Numbered from the stretch's first letter, positions 52,483 to 62,074 are shown. The stretch: DNA of 64,000 bases from GWF2-43-63 sp035390965 (GCA_035390965.1 DAOPKE010000003.1:1-64000), one strand, 5' to 3'. Notes: a model not told the origin generated them from the letters alone. Made by a program: numbers and translations.

Positions 52483-53613
52483 ATGCATAATTCAATTCCA
52501 AGCCCATGCTTCGTAATCGAAGAAAAAAAACTGCTTGCAAACCTGCAGTTGATGCAGAAAGTAAGAGAAGAGGCCGGCGTTGATATTCTGGTTGCGCTTA
52601 AAGGAATGTCGTTCTGGCATTACTTTCCACTCATGAAGCAATATCTTAGTGGCGCTTGTGCCAGCTCGGTGAATGAAGCCCGTCTTATTTTTGAAGAAAT
52701 GGGTGTAAAGGCGCATACCTATGCTCCGGCATACGAGGAAAATGATTTTGAACAACTGCTGCAACTGAGTCAGACCATCACTTTCAACTCGCTTTATCAG
52801 TGGAATAAGTATAAAGATAAAATGCTGCAACATCCCGAAATACATGCAGGATTGCGCATCAATCCGGGCTATTCGGAAATCGAAACCGATATTTACAATC
52901 CGGCGGTTCCGGGCTCACGTCTTGGAATTCCGCTTGAGCAGCTGCCTGCAACATTGCCCGAAGGTATTTCGGGTTTGCACTTTCATGTGATGTGTGAGCA
53001 GGATTCGTATGTGTTGGAGCGTGTTTTAAAAGTGGTGGAAGAAAAATTCGGACATCTGTTGAAACAGGCGCAGTGGTTCAATATGGGTGGTGGACATCAT
53101 ATCACCCGTGCCGATTACAAACCGGAACATTTGATTGCATTGTTGAAAGATTTTAAATCGCGCTATCCGAATCTGAAAATTATTCTTGAACCTGGCGAAG
53201 CTGTTGGCTGGCGCACGGGATTCCTGCTTGCTACGGTGCTCGATATAGTTGAAAGCGGCGGAATCAAAACCGCCATCCTCGATGTTTCATTCAGCGCGCA
53301 CATGCCCGATACGCTCGAAATGCCCTACAAACCTATTATTGTAGGGGCAGGGGAGCCAAATGAATTTTCTTTTAATTACCGAATGGGTGGCTCCACCTGT
53401 CTTGCCGGTGATTTTTATGGTGACTACAGTTTTCCAAACGAGCTGAAACCCGGCGACAGGATTGAGTTTGAAGACATGATTCATTACACGATGGTCAAGA
53501 CTACACTATTCAACGGCGTTCGTCATCCGCATATTGGAAAGATTGACTGTGACGGGAAATTCACCTTGCTGCGCTCAGTAGGCTACGAAGAATATAAGAA
53601 AAGACTTTCGTAG
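52483..53613 (+). CDS. nspC: Carboxynorspermidine decarboxylase
   Basis: A 376-residue PLP enzyme (alanine-racemase-type TIM barrel) that decarboxylates carboxy(nor)spermidine to (nor)spermidine. PLP-Lys lies in VALKGMSFW, with GLHFHVMCEQ, FNMGGGHHITR and LEPGEAVGWRTG as further motifs. It completes the polyamine route begun by the upstream dehydrogenase. The right arm of the inverted repeats ends just before its ATG, so translation initiation may be affected by that structure. Confidence 0.95.
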   Translation: MHNSIPSPCFVIEEKKLLANLQLMQKVREEAGVDILVALKGMSFWHYFPLMKQYLSGACASSVNEARLIFEEMGVKAHTYAPAYEENDFEQLLQLSQTITFNSLYQWNKYKDKMLQHPEIHAGLRINPGYSEIETDIYNPAVPGSRLGIPLEQLPATLPEGISGLHFHVMCEQDSYVLERVLKVVEEKFGHLLKQAQWFNMGGGHHITRADYKPEHLIALLKDFKSRYPNLKIILEPGEAVGWRTGFLLATVLDIVESGGIKTAILDVSFSAHMPDTLEMPYKPIIVGAGEPNEFSFNYRMGGSTCLAGDFYGDYSFPNELKPGDRIEFEDMIHYTMVKTTLFNGVRHPHIGKIDCDGKFTLLRSVGYEEYKKRLS

Positions 53614-53852
53614 TTTGCGTTACAGTCGTGACACGTTACAAACGTTACAGTCGTTACGCGTGGAATTTATCACGATGAAAGCGGGAATCGTTACGAAATT
53701 GCTTTCAATAGACAGCCGTCAGCAGTAGGTGCCGACCGAAGCGTCGGTGCTCTGAGAGGGAGCTTTGAAGAAGGCTTGCGGCATGAAGCATGCGGCATAC
53801 GGTTCTTCGCGACACAAATCTTAACGTTGAGAAAAATCATGGACAAAGGCGA
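53614..53852. other. Intergenic region with degenerate tracts
   Basis: Holds ACAGTCGTGACACGTTACAAACG-type words similar to those before the phosphofructokinase gene, and a GCATGAAGCATGCGGCATACGG tract like that near 43994. No gene recognised. Confidence 0.6.
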
Positions 53853-54371
53853 TTACTTATCAATCACATTAAATTTCAACCGAAAAGGGAAATGCAAAGT
53901 TTCATTGCTTATTGTATCAGGGATGCAGTATAAACCTACGATTGTGTTTGGACCAATTTTGCCTGTTTTAAGTGATAGTTTTGCTTCCCAGCTGTTTTGA
54001 AAAATAGTGTCACATTTTCCAATCATTTTTAGATTAATAGTATCAAGTGCATTTCCTACAACCAAATATGGTATTCCCATGTGATTCCCATTTTTAATCA
54101 TATCAAAGGCTGAAATATTAACTTGAGCGTGAAGTGAATCTCCAACTACTACAGTTGGGTTTTCAGAAAATGCATTTACTGCAATTTGTTTAAAATTAAA
54201 TGCATTATTATTTTCTGAAATTTGTCGGCTATATTTTATTGAGTCAGCCTCAATTTTCAACTCCAACAATTCTATTTGATTCGTTTTTTTATGCAGAATA
54301 CACAATAGAAATACAATTATTGAAATCAGCAATCCTGCGATTAAAAGATAAAACACGATAGATTTCTTCAT
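53853..54371 (-). CDS. Membrane-anchored protein of unknown function
   Basis: A 172-residue protein with an N-terminal hydrophobic helix (MKKSIVFYLLIAGLLISIIVFLLCIL) and an extracytoplasmic domain. The Met at 54371 starts this helix; upstream codons lack support. The segment ENPTVVVGDSLHAQVNISAFD distantly recalls the GldM extracytoplasmic domains (Gly-Asp/Glu after a V-rich strand, then x-A-x-V), a weak resemblance only. Isolated; sequence just before it is short and AT-rich. Confidence 0.72.
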   Translation of the reverse strand: MKKSIVFYLLIAGLLISIIVFLLCILHKKTNQIELLELKIEADSIKYSRQISENNNAFNFKQIAVNAFSENPTVVVGDSLHAQVNISAFDMIKNGNHMGIPYLVVGNALDTINLKMIGKCDTIFQNSWEAKLSLKTGKIGPNTIVGLYCIPDTISNETLHFPFRLKFNVIDK

Positions 54372-54530
54372 GACTATAATTTGAAAACAAAGATAAGAAA
54401 CGTCAAAAAACCGCAACCATACTGGTTCAAATCAGATTGTCTTCAGTGTAATTGCTAAGCCATAAAATCGTATTAATCCAAATTCGCAAATCAGATCAAA
54501 AATCTCAAATCAACAATCGGATATCTTAAA

Positions 54531-55898
54531 TCATATGGCCGTATGCTTCCCTCTGGCCCACGAAAACCAGGTTCCGAGCAGCAGTAAAAAAAAGAAAATT
54601 CCAAACACGTATTGCATCACATCGACCAGCCGGAGCGCGTTTGCAGCATTCACTCTGTGAGCACCGATGAGCCAGCTGATGAAAAGTGCAGCCATTCCCA
54701 TACTGATCATTTGTCCCGAAATGCGCATGGTGCTTAGTGTTGCCGATGCTGTTCCGAATTGCGGCGGTTCAACTGAATTCATGACGGAATGTGTATTGGG
54801 TGTTGAGAAAAAACCAAAGCCAAGCCCAAGAATGGCAAGCGCTGCATAGAAGAATTCATGCGGAGTTTCAGCAGTTGCAAACACAAGCATTCCAACGCCG
54901 ATGGCTGACAGTAACATGCCCAATGATGCAAGAATACGCGAATCGTACTTGTCGCTCATGCGCCCGCTGATGGTTGCGGAAATGGCCATCACAACCGGTT
55001 GAATCATAAGAATGGCTCCGGTTGCGGCAGGACTGAGGCCGCGCGTGTACTGAAAATATAGACTCAGCAGAAAACCAACGGCAAAAGTAGCTGCATAATT
55101 GATAAGTGCAGCCATGTTGCTGAATGCATAGCGTCTGCTTGATACGAAAAATTTCACATCGAAAACCGGATGAAGTATGCGATATTCATAAATGATAAAT
55201 GCAATAATGCCGGCAGCCCCAACAGCAGTTAAAAGTTGTGCTTCTGGTTGTATGATGTTGGCAAAACCATACATTAACATGCTCATGAAAACAACATAAA
55301 TGATTGATCCGATCCAATCGAAGGGTGTATTGCGACCCGTTTTCCAGTCTTCGCCTGAATAAAACATCAGCAATCCAATAACAAGAGCTGAGTTGACAAT
55401 GCTGACATAAAACAGTGATTGCCAGTTGATAAATTCAATCAGAAATCCGCCCAGAACGGGGGCTGCAGATAATCCGATATAGACAGCGGTTACATTATAA
55501 CCAAGAAATTTTCCACGTTTTTCTTTTGGAAAAGCAGAAGTAATAATGGCGGTACCGGTTACAAAAAGCATAGATGAACCAATTCCCTGAATGAATCTGA
55601 GAGCCAGAAAGAAAAAAGTTTCCTGTGCAAAAATACATGCTACAGAAGTCAACATGACCAGATAATTTCCTGCAATAAACATTTTTCGTCGCCCGATGCG
55701 GTCAGCCATTTTTCCCAGCGGGATGCAGAATGCTGCAGATGCAAGAAGGAATGACATATTGACCCAGCTGAGTTCGGCAGCATTCATTCCCAGATCGCGG
55801 CTTAATTGAGGCAGCGCCACATTCATGGCTGCCGAAAGAAAAGGACTCAGCACGCTGCTGATGATGATTGAAAGTAGCAGAAGTCGTTGATTACGCAT
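54531..55898 (-). CDS. MFS drug:proton antiporter, DHA2/EmrB-like
   Basis: A 455-residue transporter with at least 12 hydrophobic segments. The start at 55898 (ATG) is preferred over a TTG two codons upstream. Motif A-like sequence GKMADRIGRRKMFI after TM2, and GGFLIEFINWQSLFYVSIVNSAL (motif C region) in the fifth helix, fit the EmrB/QacA type. It would export a drug or metabolite using the proton gradient; substrate unknown. It stands alone, just upstream of the HU terminator. Confidence 0.9.
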   Translation of the reverse strand: MRNQRLLLLSIIISSVLSPFLSAAMNVALPQLSRDLGMNAAELSWVNMSFLLASAAFCIPLGKMADRIGRRKMFIAGNYLVMLTSVACIFAQETFFFLALRFIQGIGSSMLFVTGTAIITSAFPKEKRGKFLGYNVTAVYIGLSAAPVLGGFLIEFINWQSLFYVSIVNSALVIGLLMFYSGEDWKTGRNTPFDWIGSIIYVVFMSMLMYGFANIIQPEAQLLTAVGAAGIIAFIIYEYRILHPVFDVKFFVSSRRYAFSNMAALINYAATFAVGFLLSLYFQYTRGLSPAATGAILMIQPVVMAISATISGRMSDKYDSRILASLGMLLSAIGVGMLVFATAETPHEFFYAALAILGLGFGFFSTPNTHSVMNSVEPPQFGTASATLSTMRISGQMISMGMAALFISWLIGAHRVNAANALRLVDVMQYVFGIFFFLLLLGTWFSWARGKHTAI

Positions 55899-55913
55899 GC
55901 GCAAAAATACAAA

Positions 55914-55942
55914 AAAGGCCGCCTGTGTTGCAGACGACCTTT
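55914..55942 (-). terminator. Intrinsic terminator of the first HU gene
   Basis: Read on the minus strand: 12-bp stem AAAGGTCGTCTG/CAGGCGGCCTTT with two G-U pairs, a 5-nt CAACA loop and a T-rich run after it. It begins 20 bp after the HU stop codon. Confidence 0.9.
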
Positions 55943-55961
55943 CTCTGATGCTTTGCGTAAA

Positions 55962-56234
55962 TTATTTTACTTTTTTGGCCAGTTCTGTACCGGCTTTGAA
56001 GCGTACAACATTTTTTGCAGCGATTTTGATGGTTTTGCCGGTGCGCGGGTTTTTACCGTTGCGGGCAGCCATTTTCTTCACTTTGAATGTTCCGAAACCA
56101 ACGAGTACAACGTTGTTTTTCTTTTTCAGAGAGCCCTTGACAACTTTTATAAAAGCTTCGATGGCTTTCTTTGAATCAACTTTCGTTAATTTTGCTTCTG
56201 CTGCAATAGCATCAACTAATTCTGCTTTGTTCAT
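55962..56234 (-). CDS. HU-family DNA-binding protein
   Basis: A 90-residue nucleoid protein: MNKAELVDAIAAEA (helical dimer part), VGFGTFKVKKMAARNGKNPRTGKTIKI with the DNA-clamping beta-arm and its RNGKNPRTG tip, and a Lys-rich C-terminus. It has a textbook promoter upstream and a strong terminator downstream, so it is a single-gene transcript. A close paralogue lies 560 bp away. Confidence 0.96.
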   Translation of the reverse strand: MNKAELVDAIAAEAKLTKVDSKKAIEAFIKVVKGSLKKKNNVVLVGFGTFKVKKMAARNGKNPRTGKTIKIAAKNVVRFKAGTELAKKVK

Positions 56235-56263
56235 TTTAATTGGGTTTTAAATGATTAACAATG

Positions 56264-56293
56264 CAAATATAGCACTATTATTCAATTAGCCAA
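56264..56293 (-). promoter_or_regulatory. Promoter of the first HU gene
   Basis: Minus-strand TTG (plus-strand 56291-56293), 19 bp, then TATATTTG (56264-56271). Exact fit to TTG-N19-TAnnTTTG. Confidence 0.9.
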
Positions 56294-56746
56294 TGTTAAA
56301 TGTTTGAGAAATGTGATGAAATCACAAATGTATAAAACTGCATATGTCTTTATTACCTCTATCAGCTATCTCTATGTTTTTAATATATCGCATAATGTTG
56401 CTCTGTTTATCTTATAGAGAAATCCATATTCAATCGATATATTTTTTATTCGATGGTTGCTTGAAACGCGCATTCAGTGCGGATTTTAATATTATTCTCT
56501 TTAATGACGGATTTTAAAACTCTCTGATTTGAAGATGGTTATATGGAGTTTTTTTCTTGAATTGATTCTTGTTGTTTTTGATGTCTTGCCTTGAATAGAA
56601 AAAATCGTAAAGTAATTTATCAGTGTTTCATGTTTGGATTTCCATATCCTTTAATCGCGTTTTTAGCTTATATGATGAATTTTTCCTGGTCAATCCGACC
56701 ATGTGGTCAGGTTGCATCAGATTGTTTTGCATATCGCGAATAAAAA
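56294..56746. other. Intergenic region between two HU genes, no gene seen
   Basis: AT-rich spacer between two genes read in the same direction. Contains a short GACCATGTGGTC palindrome near 56698. I see no reading frame with a signal peptide or domain and no RNA gene. Confidence 0.6.
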
Positions 56747-56774
56747 AAAGACCGATCCTTGAGGAACGGCCTTT
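56747..56774 (-). terminator. Intrinsic terminator of the second HU gene
   Basis: Arms AAAGACCGATCC (56747-56758) and GGAACGGCCTTT (56763-56774) pair with one mismatch and one G-U; on the minus strand it is followed by a run of T (TTTTTTTTATT). It begins 20 bp after the HU stop. Confidence 0.88.
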
Positions 56775-56794
56775 TCTTCGAATTAGCGAACTAA

Positions 56795-57067
56795 TTACTT
56801 AACGCTGGTAGCTAAAGCTGCACCTGCTTTGAATTTAACGACTTTCTTGGCAGCGATTTTGATTTTCTTTCCAGTGCGTGGGTTAACGCCTTCACGAGCG
56901 CTTCTTTTGGCAACTGAGAATGAACCGAATCCTACGAGTGAAATTCTGTCACCTTTTTTCAGAGCTTTTCCTGTAACTGTCATGAAAGCATCGAGAGCTT
57001 TTTTTGAATCAGCTTTGGTCATTTTGCTTGCAGCTGCAATTGCGTCAATTAATTCTGCTTTGTTCAT
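56795..57067 (-). CDS. HU-family DNA-binding protein (paralogue)
   Basis: A 90-residue HU: MNKAELIDAIAAASKM, VGFGSFSVAKRSAREGVNPRTGKKIKI (beta-arm tip REGVNPRTG), Lys-rich end. The Met at 57067 is used because the family starts MNKAEL and the promoter -7 element lies at 57108-57115; the 13-codon longer frame would begin just 2 bp from that element, leaving no room for a leader. Like the first HU gene it has its own promoter and terminator. Confidence 0.96.
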   Translation of the reverse strand: MNKAELIDAIAAASKMTKADSKKALDAFMTVTGKALKKGDRISLVGFGSFSVAKRSAREGVNPRTGKKIKIAAKKVVKFKAGAALATSVK

Positions 57068-57107
57068 TTTTCTTTGGGTTTTGGTTAATAATAAAGTTTT
57101 GAACACG

Positions 57108-57137
57108 CAAATATAAGGCGTAAAAACGATTTGTCAA
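57108..57137 (-). promoter_or_regulatory. Promoter of the second HU gene
   Basis: Minus-strand TTG (plus-strand 57135-57137), 19 bp, then TATATTTG (57108-57115). Exact fit to TTG-N19-TAnnTTTG, identical in both conserved boxes and spacing to the first HU promoter. Confidence 0.92.
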
Positions 57138-57242
57138 GACTTTTTTTTCAAAAACCGCATTTTTGTTGATAAAATGGCTATTTGGTTAATAACTCCTCGA
57201 TAAATTCAAGGGATTTTATAGACAAACAACACGTTTATACGA

Positions 57243-58199
57243 TTATTTTAAAATGGCGCCGTTTAATAAACCTGCGTAACCTCTTAGAAATTCGGCAGTT
57301 GTCATCATACTGCGCCCGGATAGTTGGAGTTTATTCACTTGCAGCATTCCTTGCCCACAAACAACATGAATGTATGTTTTACCATCTGAAATGATTGTTC
57401 CAGGGCTCTGTGAGCTGGTTTCAGTCATGCCGGAACCGGCATCTGAAATCTTGAGAAGTTGCTCTGTGCCATTTTCACTCATCAGCATCGTCCAGGCGCC
57501 TGGAAATGGAGATAAACCTCGTATTTTATTAAATATATCCTTTGTCGCCTGATGCCAGTCAATGCGCGTATTTTCCTTGTTTAATTTGGGTGCCGGTTTG
57601 CTGTCTTTTTGAATATTGTTTTGTGCTATCGCTTTTGCAGTGCCGGATTCAACTGTATCCAGTGTTTTGAGAATAATTGATTTACCCATCTCTTTCAAAC
57701 GATCATGCAGGGTGCCGAAATTATCATTTTCTGAAATTTCAACGGCCTCTTGCATGATTATATCGCCGGTATCTATGGTTTCGTTGATGAAAAATGTTGT
57801 AAGTCCTGTTTGTGTTTCTCCGTTGATCAGTGCCCAGTTAATCGGAGCAGCTCCTCTGTATTGCGGCAGTAATGATGCATGCAGATTGATGGTGCCTTTT
57901 GATGGAATGCGCCATACGGCTTCCGGCAACATACGGAATGCGATTACCACAATAAGGTCGGGATTTATTTCCTTTATTATATTAAGGAATGCAGAATCTT
58001 TCAGATTAACAGGTTGCAGCAGCGGTAAATCATGTGCATCGGCAAATTTCTTTACTTCCGAAGCAGTGAGTTTTCTGCCGCGACCTGCAGGTTTATCTGG
58101 CGCAGTAACAACAGCTGCAATTTCGTGCCCAGCATTAAAAATAGCTTCCAGCGGGCCAACCGCGAAATCGGGTGTTCCCATGTACACAATTTTCAGCAT
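57243..58199 (-). CDS. fmt: Methionyl-tRNA formyltransferase
   Basis: A 318-residue enzyme that formylates initiator Met-tRNA with 10-formyl-THF. N-terminal formyltransferase domain: VYMGTPDFAV, catalytic HASLLPQYRGAAPINWAL (Asn/His/Asp set) and ETIDTGDIIMQ; C-terminal OB-like domain (about 210-318). Transcribed last of a three-gene group (TPR protein, ribH, fmt) with spacers of 4 and 12 bp. Confidence 0.97.
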   Translation of the reverse strand: MLKIVYMGTPDFAVGPLEAIFNAGHEIAAVVTAPDKPAGRGRKLTASEVKKFADAHDLPLLQPVNLKDSAFLNIIKEINPDLIVVIAFRMLPEAVWRIPSKGTINLHASLLPQYRGAAPINWALINGETQTGLTTFFINETIDTGDIIMQEAVEISENDNFGTLHDRLKEMGKSIILKTLDTVESGTAKAIAQNNIQKDSKPAPKLNKENTRIDWHQATKDIFNKIRGLSPFPGAWTMLMSENGTEQLLKISDAGSGMTETSSQSPGTIISDGKTYIHVVCGQGMLQVNKLQLSGRSMMTTAEFLRGYAGLLNGAILK

Positions 58200-58211
58200 A
58201 AAAAATTTGTT

Positions 58212-58700
58212 TTAACGGAGAAGTTTTTTTTGCGAAACCATCAAAATGGCTGTTGCAGCGGCTTCTACGCCTTTGTTACCATGTTTTCCACCTGCGCGTG
58301 CCAATGCCTGTTCCATATTGTTTGTAGTAAGAACGCCAAATATTACAGGAATGGCATGATTGATTCCCACCTGAGCAATTCCACTGGCCACGGCCTGACT
58401 GATGAAATCAAAATGTCTGGTTTCCCCTTGTATAACACAGCCGAGGCAAATAATTGCATCGAAGCAGTTTTTTCGGGCCATCCACTCAGCGGCAACGCAG
58501 AGTTCGAAACTGCCCGGAACATGAATGGTTTGTATATTGCTTTCTTCAGCTCCGCACTGTAGCAAAAGTCCGTTGGCTCCGCTCAGCAAGGCATTTGTCA
58601 CTTCGCTGTTCCAGTCCGAAACAACGATGGCAAATCTCATTTTTTTTGCCGATGGCAGAGTTGTACTGACATCGGACAGATTTTTTTTCTTAACCGCCAT
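58212..58700 (-). CDS. ribH: 6,7-dimethyl-8-ribityllumazine synthase
   Basis: A 162-residue lumazine synthase condensing two riboflavin precursors in the penultimate step of riboflavin synthesis. Motifs: VSDWNSEVTNAL, HVPGSFELCVAAEWM, GCVIQGETRHFDFI (catalytic His), FGVLTTNNMEQALARAGG. It sits 12 bp upstream of fmt and 4 bp downstream of the TPR gene. The rest of the riboflavin genes are not in the window. Confidence 0.97.
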   Translation of the reverse strand: MAVKKKNLSDVSTTLPSAKKMRFAIVVSDWNSEVTNALLSGANGLLLQCGAEESNIQTIHVPGSFELCVAAEWMARKNCFDAIICLGCVIQGETRHFDFISQAVASGIAQVGINHAIPVIFGVLTTNNMEQALARAGGKHGNKGVEAAATAILMVSQKKLLR

Positions 58701-58704
58701 TTTA

Positions 58705-59403
58705 TTATTGAGCAGAGTTCTTCATTGCCGTAGCTCGGGCAATATATTTATTGATTTCGCTGCCTTCGAATGATTTTCGATAGTCGTTTCTGATTTTGGT
58801 GTAAAGTTCAAGGGCATTGTCCCAGTCGCCCATGGCTTCATATACCCATGCTGCACGCATTAAATACATGGGTGAGGTGAATGAGTTTTCAGATTGCTCC
58901 GATGCGTCCAGATAGTATTCCAGAGCTTCTTCCTGATTACCGAGTTCCATGTAGGCATCTCCGATGCAGCCGGTGGCCATTGGCCCGATGATATCATCGT
59001 CGCCATCGAATTTTTCGAGCTCCTCAATAGCATCTTCAAACAAACCTTGCTTGAGATAAATCATTCCGACATAATAATGTGCAAGATTTCCGGAAGGTGT
59101 TCCGCCGAAATTATCAATAATCTCGAGAAATCCGGCGTGATTACCGTCGCCGTTCAGAGCCAGATTCAGTGAATCCATTTCATAATACATCTGAGCCATG
59201 TATATTTCATTTTCAGCTTTGGTCACTTTCGGACCATGAATGAAATTATTGTATCCCCAGATTCCCAAAACAACAAGTGCAATACCTGCAATCACATATG
59301 TGATGATATTCTTGTTCTTTTCAATGAACTGTTCTGCCTTTGAAAGGGTTGATCCGATGTTTTCGAGTCTTTCGTCACCTGAAGGTGTGGTTTGCTTGGC
59401 CAT
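58705..59403 (-). CDS. TPR protein with single N-terminal membrane anchor
   Basis: A 232-residue protein: short cytoplasmic N-terminus, one membrane helix (NIITYVIAGIALVVLGIWGYN, about 36-56), then TPR-like repeats on the outer face (GMIYLKQGLFEDAIEELEKF, CIGDAYMELGNQEEALEYYLDA). It is YfgM-like in organisation; in the envelope it may assist folding or complex assembly, which is inference. First gene of the TPR-ribH-fmt group; an exact -7 element (TAATTTTG, 59437-59444) lies upstream. Confidence 0.88.
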   Translation of the reverse strand: MAKQTTPSGDERLENIGSTLSKAEQFIEKNKNIITYVIAGIALVVLGIWGYNNFIHGPKVTKAENEIYMAQMYYEMDSLNLALNGDGNHAGFLEIIDNFGGTPSGNLAHYYVGMIYLKQGLFEDAIEELEKFDGDDDIIGPMATGCIGDAYMELGNQEEALEYYLDASEQSENSFTSPMYLMRAAWVYEAMGDWDNALELYTKIRNDYRKSFEGSEINKYIARATAMKNSAQ

Positions 59404-59509
59404 ATTCTTAAATTCAATATTTCAATGTTCGGGGTGCAAAATTAATGGTTTTTTTCAAACAACAGTCATTTTGAAACAGTTGCCTCTTTATTACTGTTCC
59501 TGATTGCTC

Positions 59510-62074
59510 TTATTCAGTCAGATTTTTTTGATCGGCCTCATTTTTCTTGTTTTTCGTTGCTGAAGAAGATGTAATTGTAAGCTCATCATTTTCATTGAAG
59601 TAATCCATAATAATATCCGTAGGTGCTTCAAAATTATGTTTGATGAGCTCTTCGGCCAGCGGGTCTTCAATGTATTTTTGAATGGCACGTTTCAACGGAC
59701 GGGCTCCGTAATTGGGATCCCATCCTTTTTCTACAATAAAGTCACGGGCTTCATCAGTCAGCTTGAGCAAGATACCTTTTTCCTGCAAACGTTTCAAAAC
59801 GCCTGAAAGCTCGATATCGATGATTTTATGAATTTCATTTCTTTCCAGATTATTGAAAATCACCACGTCATCAATCCTGTTTAGAAACTCAGGTGCAAAA
59901 GCTTTTTTTAATGCATTTTCAAGAACACTTTTTGCGTAGCCGGCTTTGGAAGACTCTTTTGAGCTGGTTGCAAATCCGACTCCTGACCCGAATTCTTTCA
60001 ATTGACGCGTCCCGATATTTGAGGTCATGATAATGATGGTGTTTTTGAAATCGACTTTGCGTCCAAGACTATCGGTCAACTGTCCATCGTCGAGAACCTG
60101 CAGCAATAAATGAAATACATCGGGATGTGCTTTTTCAATTTCATCGAGCAATACCACGCTGAATGGCTTGCGGCGCACTTTTTCAGTAAGCTGTCCTCCT
60201 TCTTCATAGCCCACGTAACCCGGCGGTGCCCCGATTAGACGTGATACCGCGAATTTTTCCATGTATTCGCTCATGTCGATACGGATTAATGCATCATCGG
60301 TATCGAAAAGATATTTTGAAAGAACTTTTGCCAGGTATGTTTTTCCAACACCGGTCGGTCCGAGAAAAATAAAGCTCCCGATCGGACGGTTCGGATCTTT
60401 GAGTCCGACACGGTTACGTCGGATGCTTTTGGCAATTTTCTTAATGGCCTCATTTTGTCCGATGACTTTGTCACCCAATTCATTTTCGATCTTGAGCAAT
60501 CGGTCGCTTTCATTCTGAGCAACACGTGTAACCGGCACACCGGTCATCATGGCAACAACTTCGGCAACATCTTCATCAGTTACAACTTCGCGGTGTTTGT
60601 CAGCTTCTTCATCCCATCTCAAACGTGCTTTTTCAAGCTGATCGAGAAGATTTTTCTCCTGATCTCGGTGTTTTGCAGCTTCCTCGTATTTCTGCATTTT
60701 TATTGCTGCAGTTTTATTGTTCCTTGCTTCATCAATCTGTTTTTCAAGATCAAGAATTTCCTGCGGTACATTGAGGTGCTTCAGATGTACTCGCGATCCG
60801 GCTTCATCCAATGCATCAATCGATTTATCGGGTAGTGCGCGGTCGCTGATATAACGCTCAGTCAGATGAACACAGGCCTCAATAGCATCATCGGTATAGC
60901 GCACCAGATGATGATCTTCGTATCTTTCCTTAATATTTTGCAGAATAATTTTCGTTTCTTCAATCGAAGTTGCATCAACAAGAATCTTTTGAAAACGACG
61001 TTCCAGTGCCCCATCTTTTTCAATATAATTGCGATATTCATCGAGGGTGGTTGCACCAATGCACTGAATTTCACCACGTGCCAAAGCTGGTTTGAACATG
61101 TTGGAAGCATCGAGTGAGCCACTGGCTCCGCCTGCTCCGACAATGGTGTGAATTTCATCAATAAAAAGAATAACATCCCGGTTTTTTTCAAGCTCATTTA
61201 GCAATGCTTTCATACGCTCCTCGAATTGTCCGCGGTATTTTGTTCCGGCTACCAGCGATGCTATATCGAGCATGACAACACGTTTGTTGTGGAGTGTGCG
61301 GGGAACTTTGCGTGCTGCAATCCGCAGGGCAAGTCCTTCGGCTATGGCTGATTTGCCAACACCTGGTTCGCCAATCAATACAGGATTGTTTTTCTTACGT
61401 CGGCTCAGAATCTGAGCAATACGTTCCAATTCCTTGTCACGACCTACAATCGGGTCCAGACGACCTTCTTCGGCCGCTTTGGTCAGGTCGCGTCCGAAAT
61501 TATCCAGTACGGGCGTTTTTGATTTGGATTCAGCCCCCGTTTTTTTAGAAGAGCTTCCAAAACTGCTGCGCTCATCAGCGTCGTCATCGTCCGACGGCAG
61601 TTCGTCTTTAATCCTTTCAGAATAATGGGTGTCGTTGCCTGTAATATTGCGAAGCTCACTGAGCATCAGATCGTAGGTGGCACCGGTTCTGCCAAGCAGG
61701 GTTGAAACATAGTTTTTGTTTTCTTTCAGAATGGCGAGCAGCAAATGTTCTGTTTCAATCAGTTCGCTTTTCAGATCTTTAGCAACCAGATAGGTCAGTT
61801 TCAGAATCTGCTCAACCTGTCTTACAAGTGGAATGTCGGTTTCGGGCATAATGGCAGGACCGTCGGTTTGATTGGCTGCCTTTTCAATGGATTTTCTTAT
61901 TTCACCGAGGTTTACTCCGGCATTTCGCAGCAGGTGAATAGCCATGCCATCCCCTTCGCGCAGCATGCCCAAAAATAAGTGTTCTACACCTACATAGGGA
62001 CTGTTGAGACGCAATGCTTCCTCTTTGCTGAATCCCAGCACATCCATTACACGTTGTGAAAATTTAGCTTCCAT
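59510..62074 (-). CDS. clpC: ATP-dependent Clp protease ATP-binding subunit ClpC
   Basis: An 854-residue AAA+ unfoldase that feeds substrates to ClpP. Order: Clp_N repeats (about 1-145), D1 (about 190-430; GEPGVGKSAIAEGL and VILFIDEIHTI), a UVR-containing middle region (LEKQIDEARNNK, coiled coil about 440-480), and D2 (about 540-800; LGPTGVGKTYLAKVL, VVLLDEIEKAH). Middle-domain length fits ClpC rather than ClpB. The C-terminus is acidic and flexible. Two exact -7 words lie upstream (TATCTTTG at 62117-62124 and TAATTTTG at 62097-62104), divergent from gyrA. Confidence 0.95.
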   Translation of the reverse strand: MEAKFSQRVMDVLGFSKEEALRLNSPYVGVEHLFLGMLREGDGMAIHLLRNAGVNLGEIRKSIEKAANQTDGPAIMPETDIPLVRQVEQILKLTYLVAKDLKSELIETEHLLLAILKENKNYVSTLLGRTGATYDLMLSELRNITGNDTHYSERIKDELPSDDDDADERSSFGSSSKKTGAESKSKTPVLDNFGRDLTKAAEEGRLDPIVGRDKELERIAQILSRRKKNNPVLIGEPGVGKSAIAEGLALRIAARKVPRTLHNKRVVMLDIASLVAGTKYRGQFEERMKALLNELEKNRDVILFIDEIHTIVGAGGASGSLDASNMFKPALARGEIQCIGATTLDEYRNYIEKDGALERRFQKILVDATSIEETKIILQNIKERYEDHHLVRYTDDAIEACVHLTERYISDRALPDKSIDALDEAGSRVHLKHLNVPQEILDLEKQIDEARNNKTAAIKMQKYEEAAKHRDQEKNLLDQLEKARLRWDEEADKHREVVTDEDVAEVVAMMTGVPVTRVAQNESDRLLKIENELGDKVIGQNEAIKKIAKSIRRNRVGLKDPNRPIGSFIFLGPTGVGKTYLAKVLSKYLFDTDDALIRIDMSEYMEKFAVSRLIGAPPGYVGYEEGGQLTEKVRRKPFSVVLLDEIEKAHPDVFHLLLQVLDDGQLTDSLGRKVDFKNTIIIMTSNIGTRQLKEFGSGVGFATSSKESSKAGYAKSVLENALKKAFAPEFLNRIDDVVIFNNLERNEIHKIIDIELSGVLKRLQEKGILLKLTDEARDFIVEKGWDPNYGARPLKRAIQKYIEDPLAEELIKHNFEAPTDIIMDYFNENDELTITSSSATKNKKNEADQKNLTE

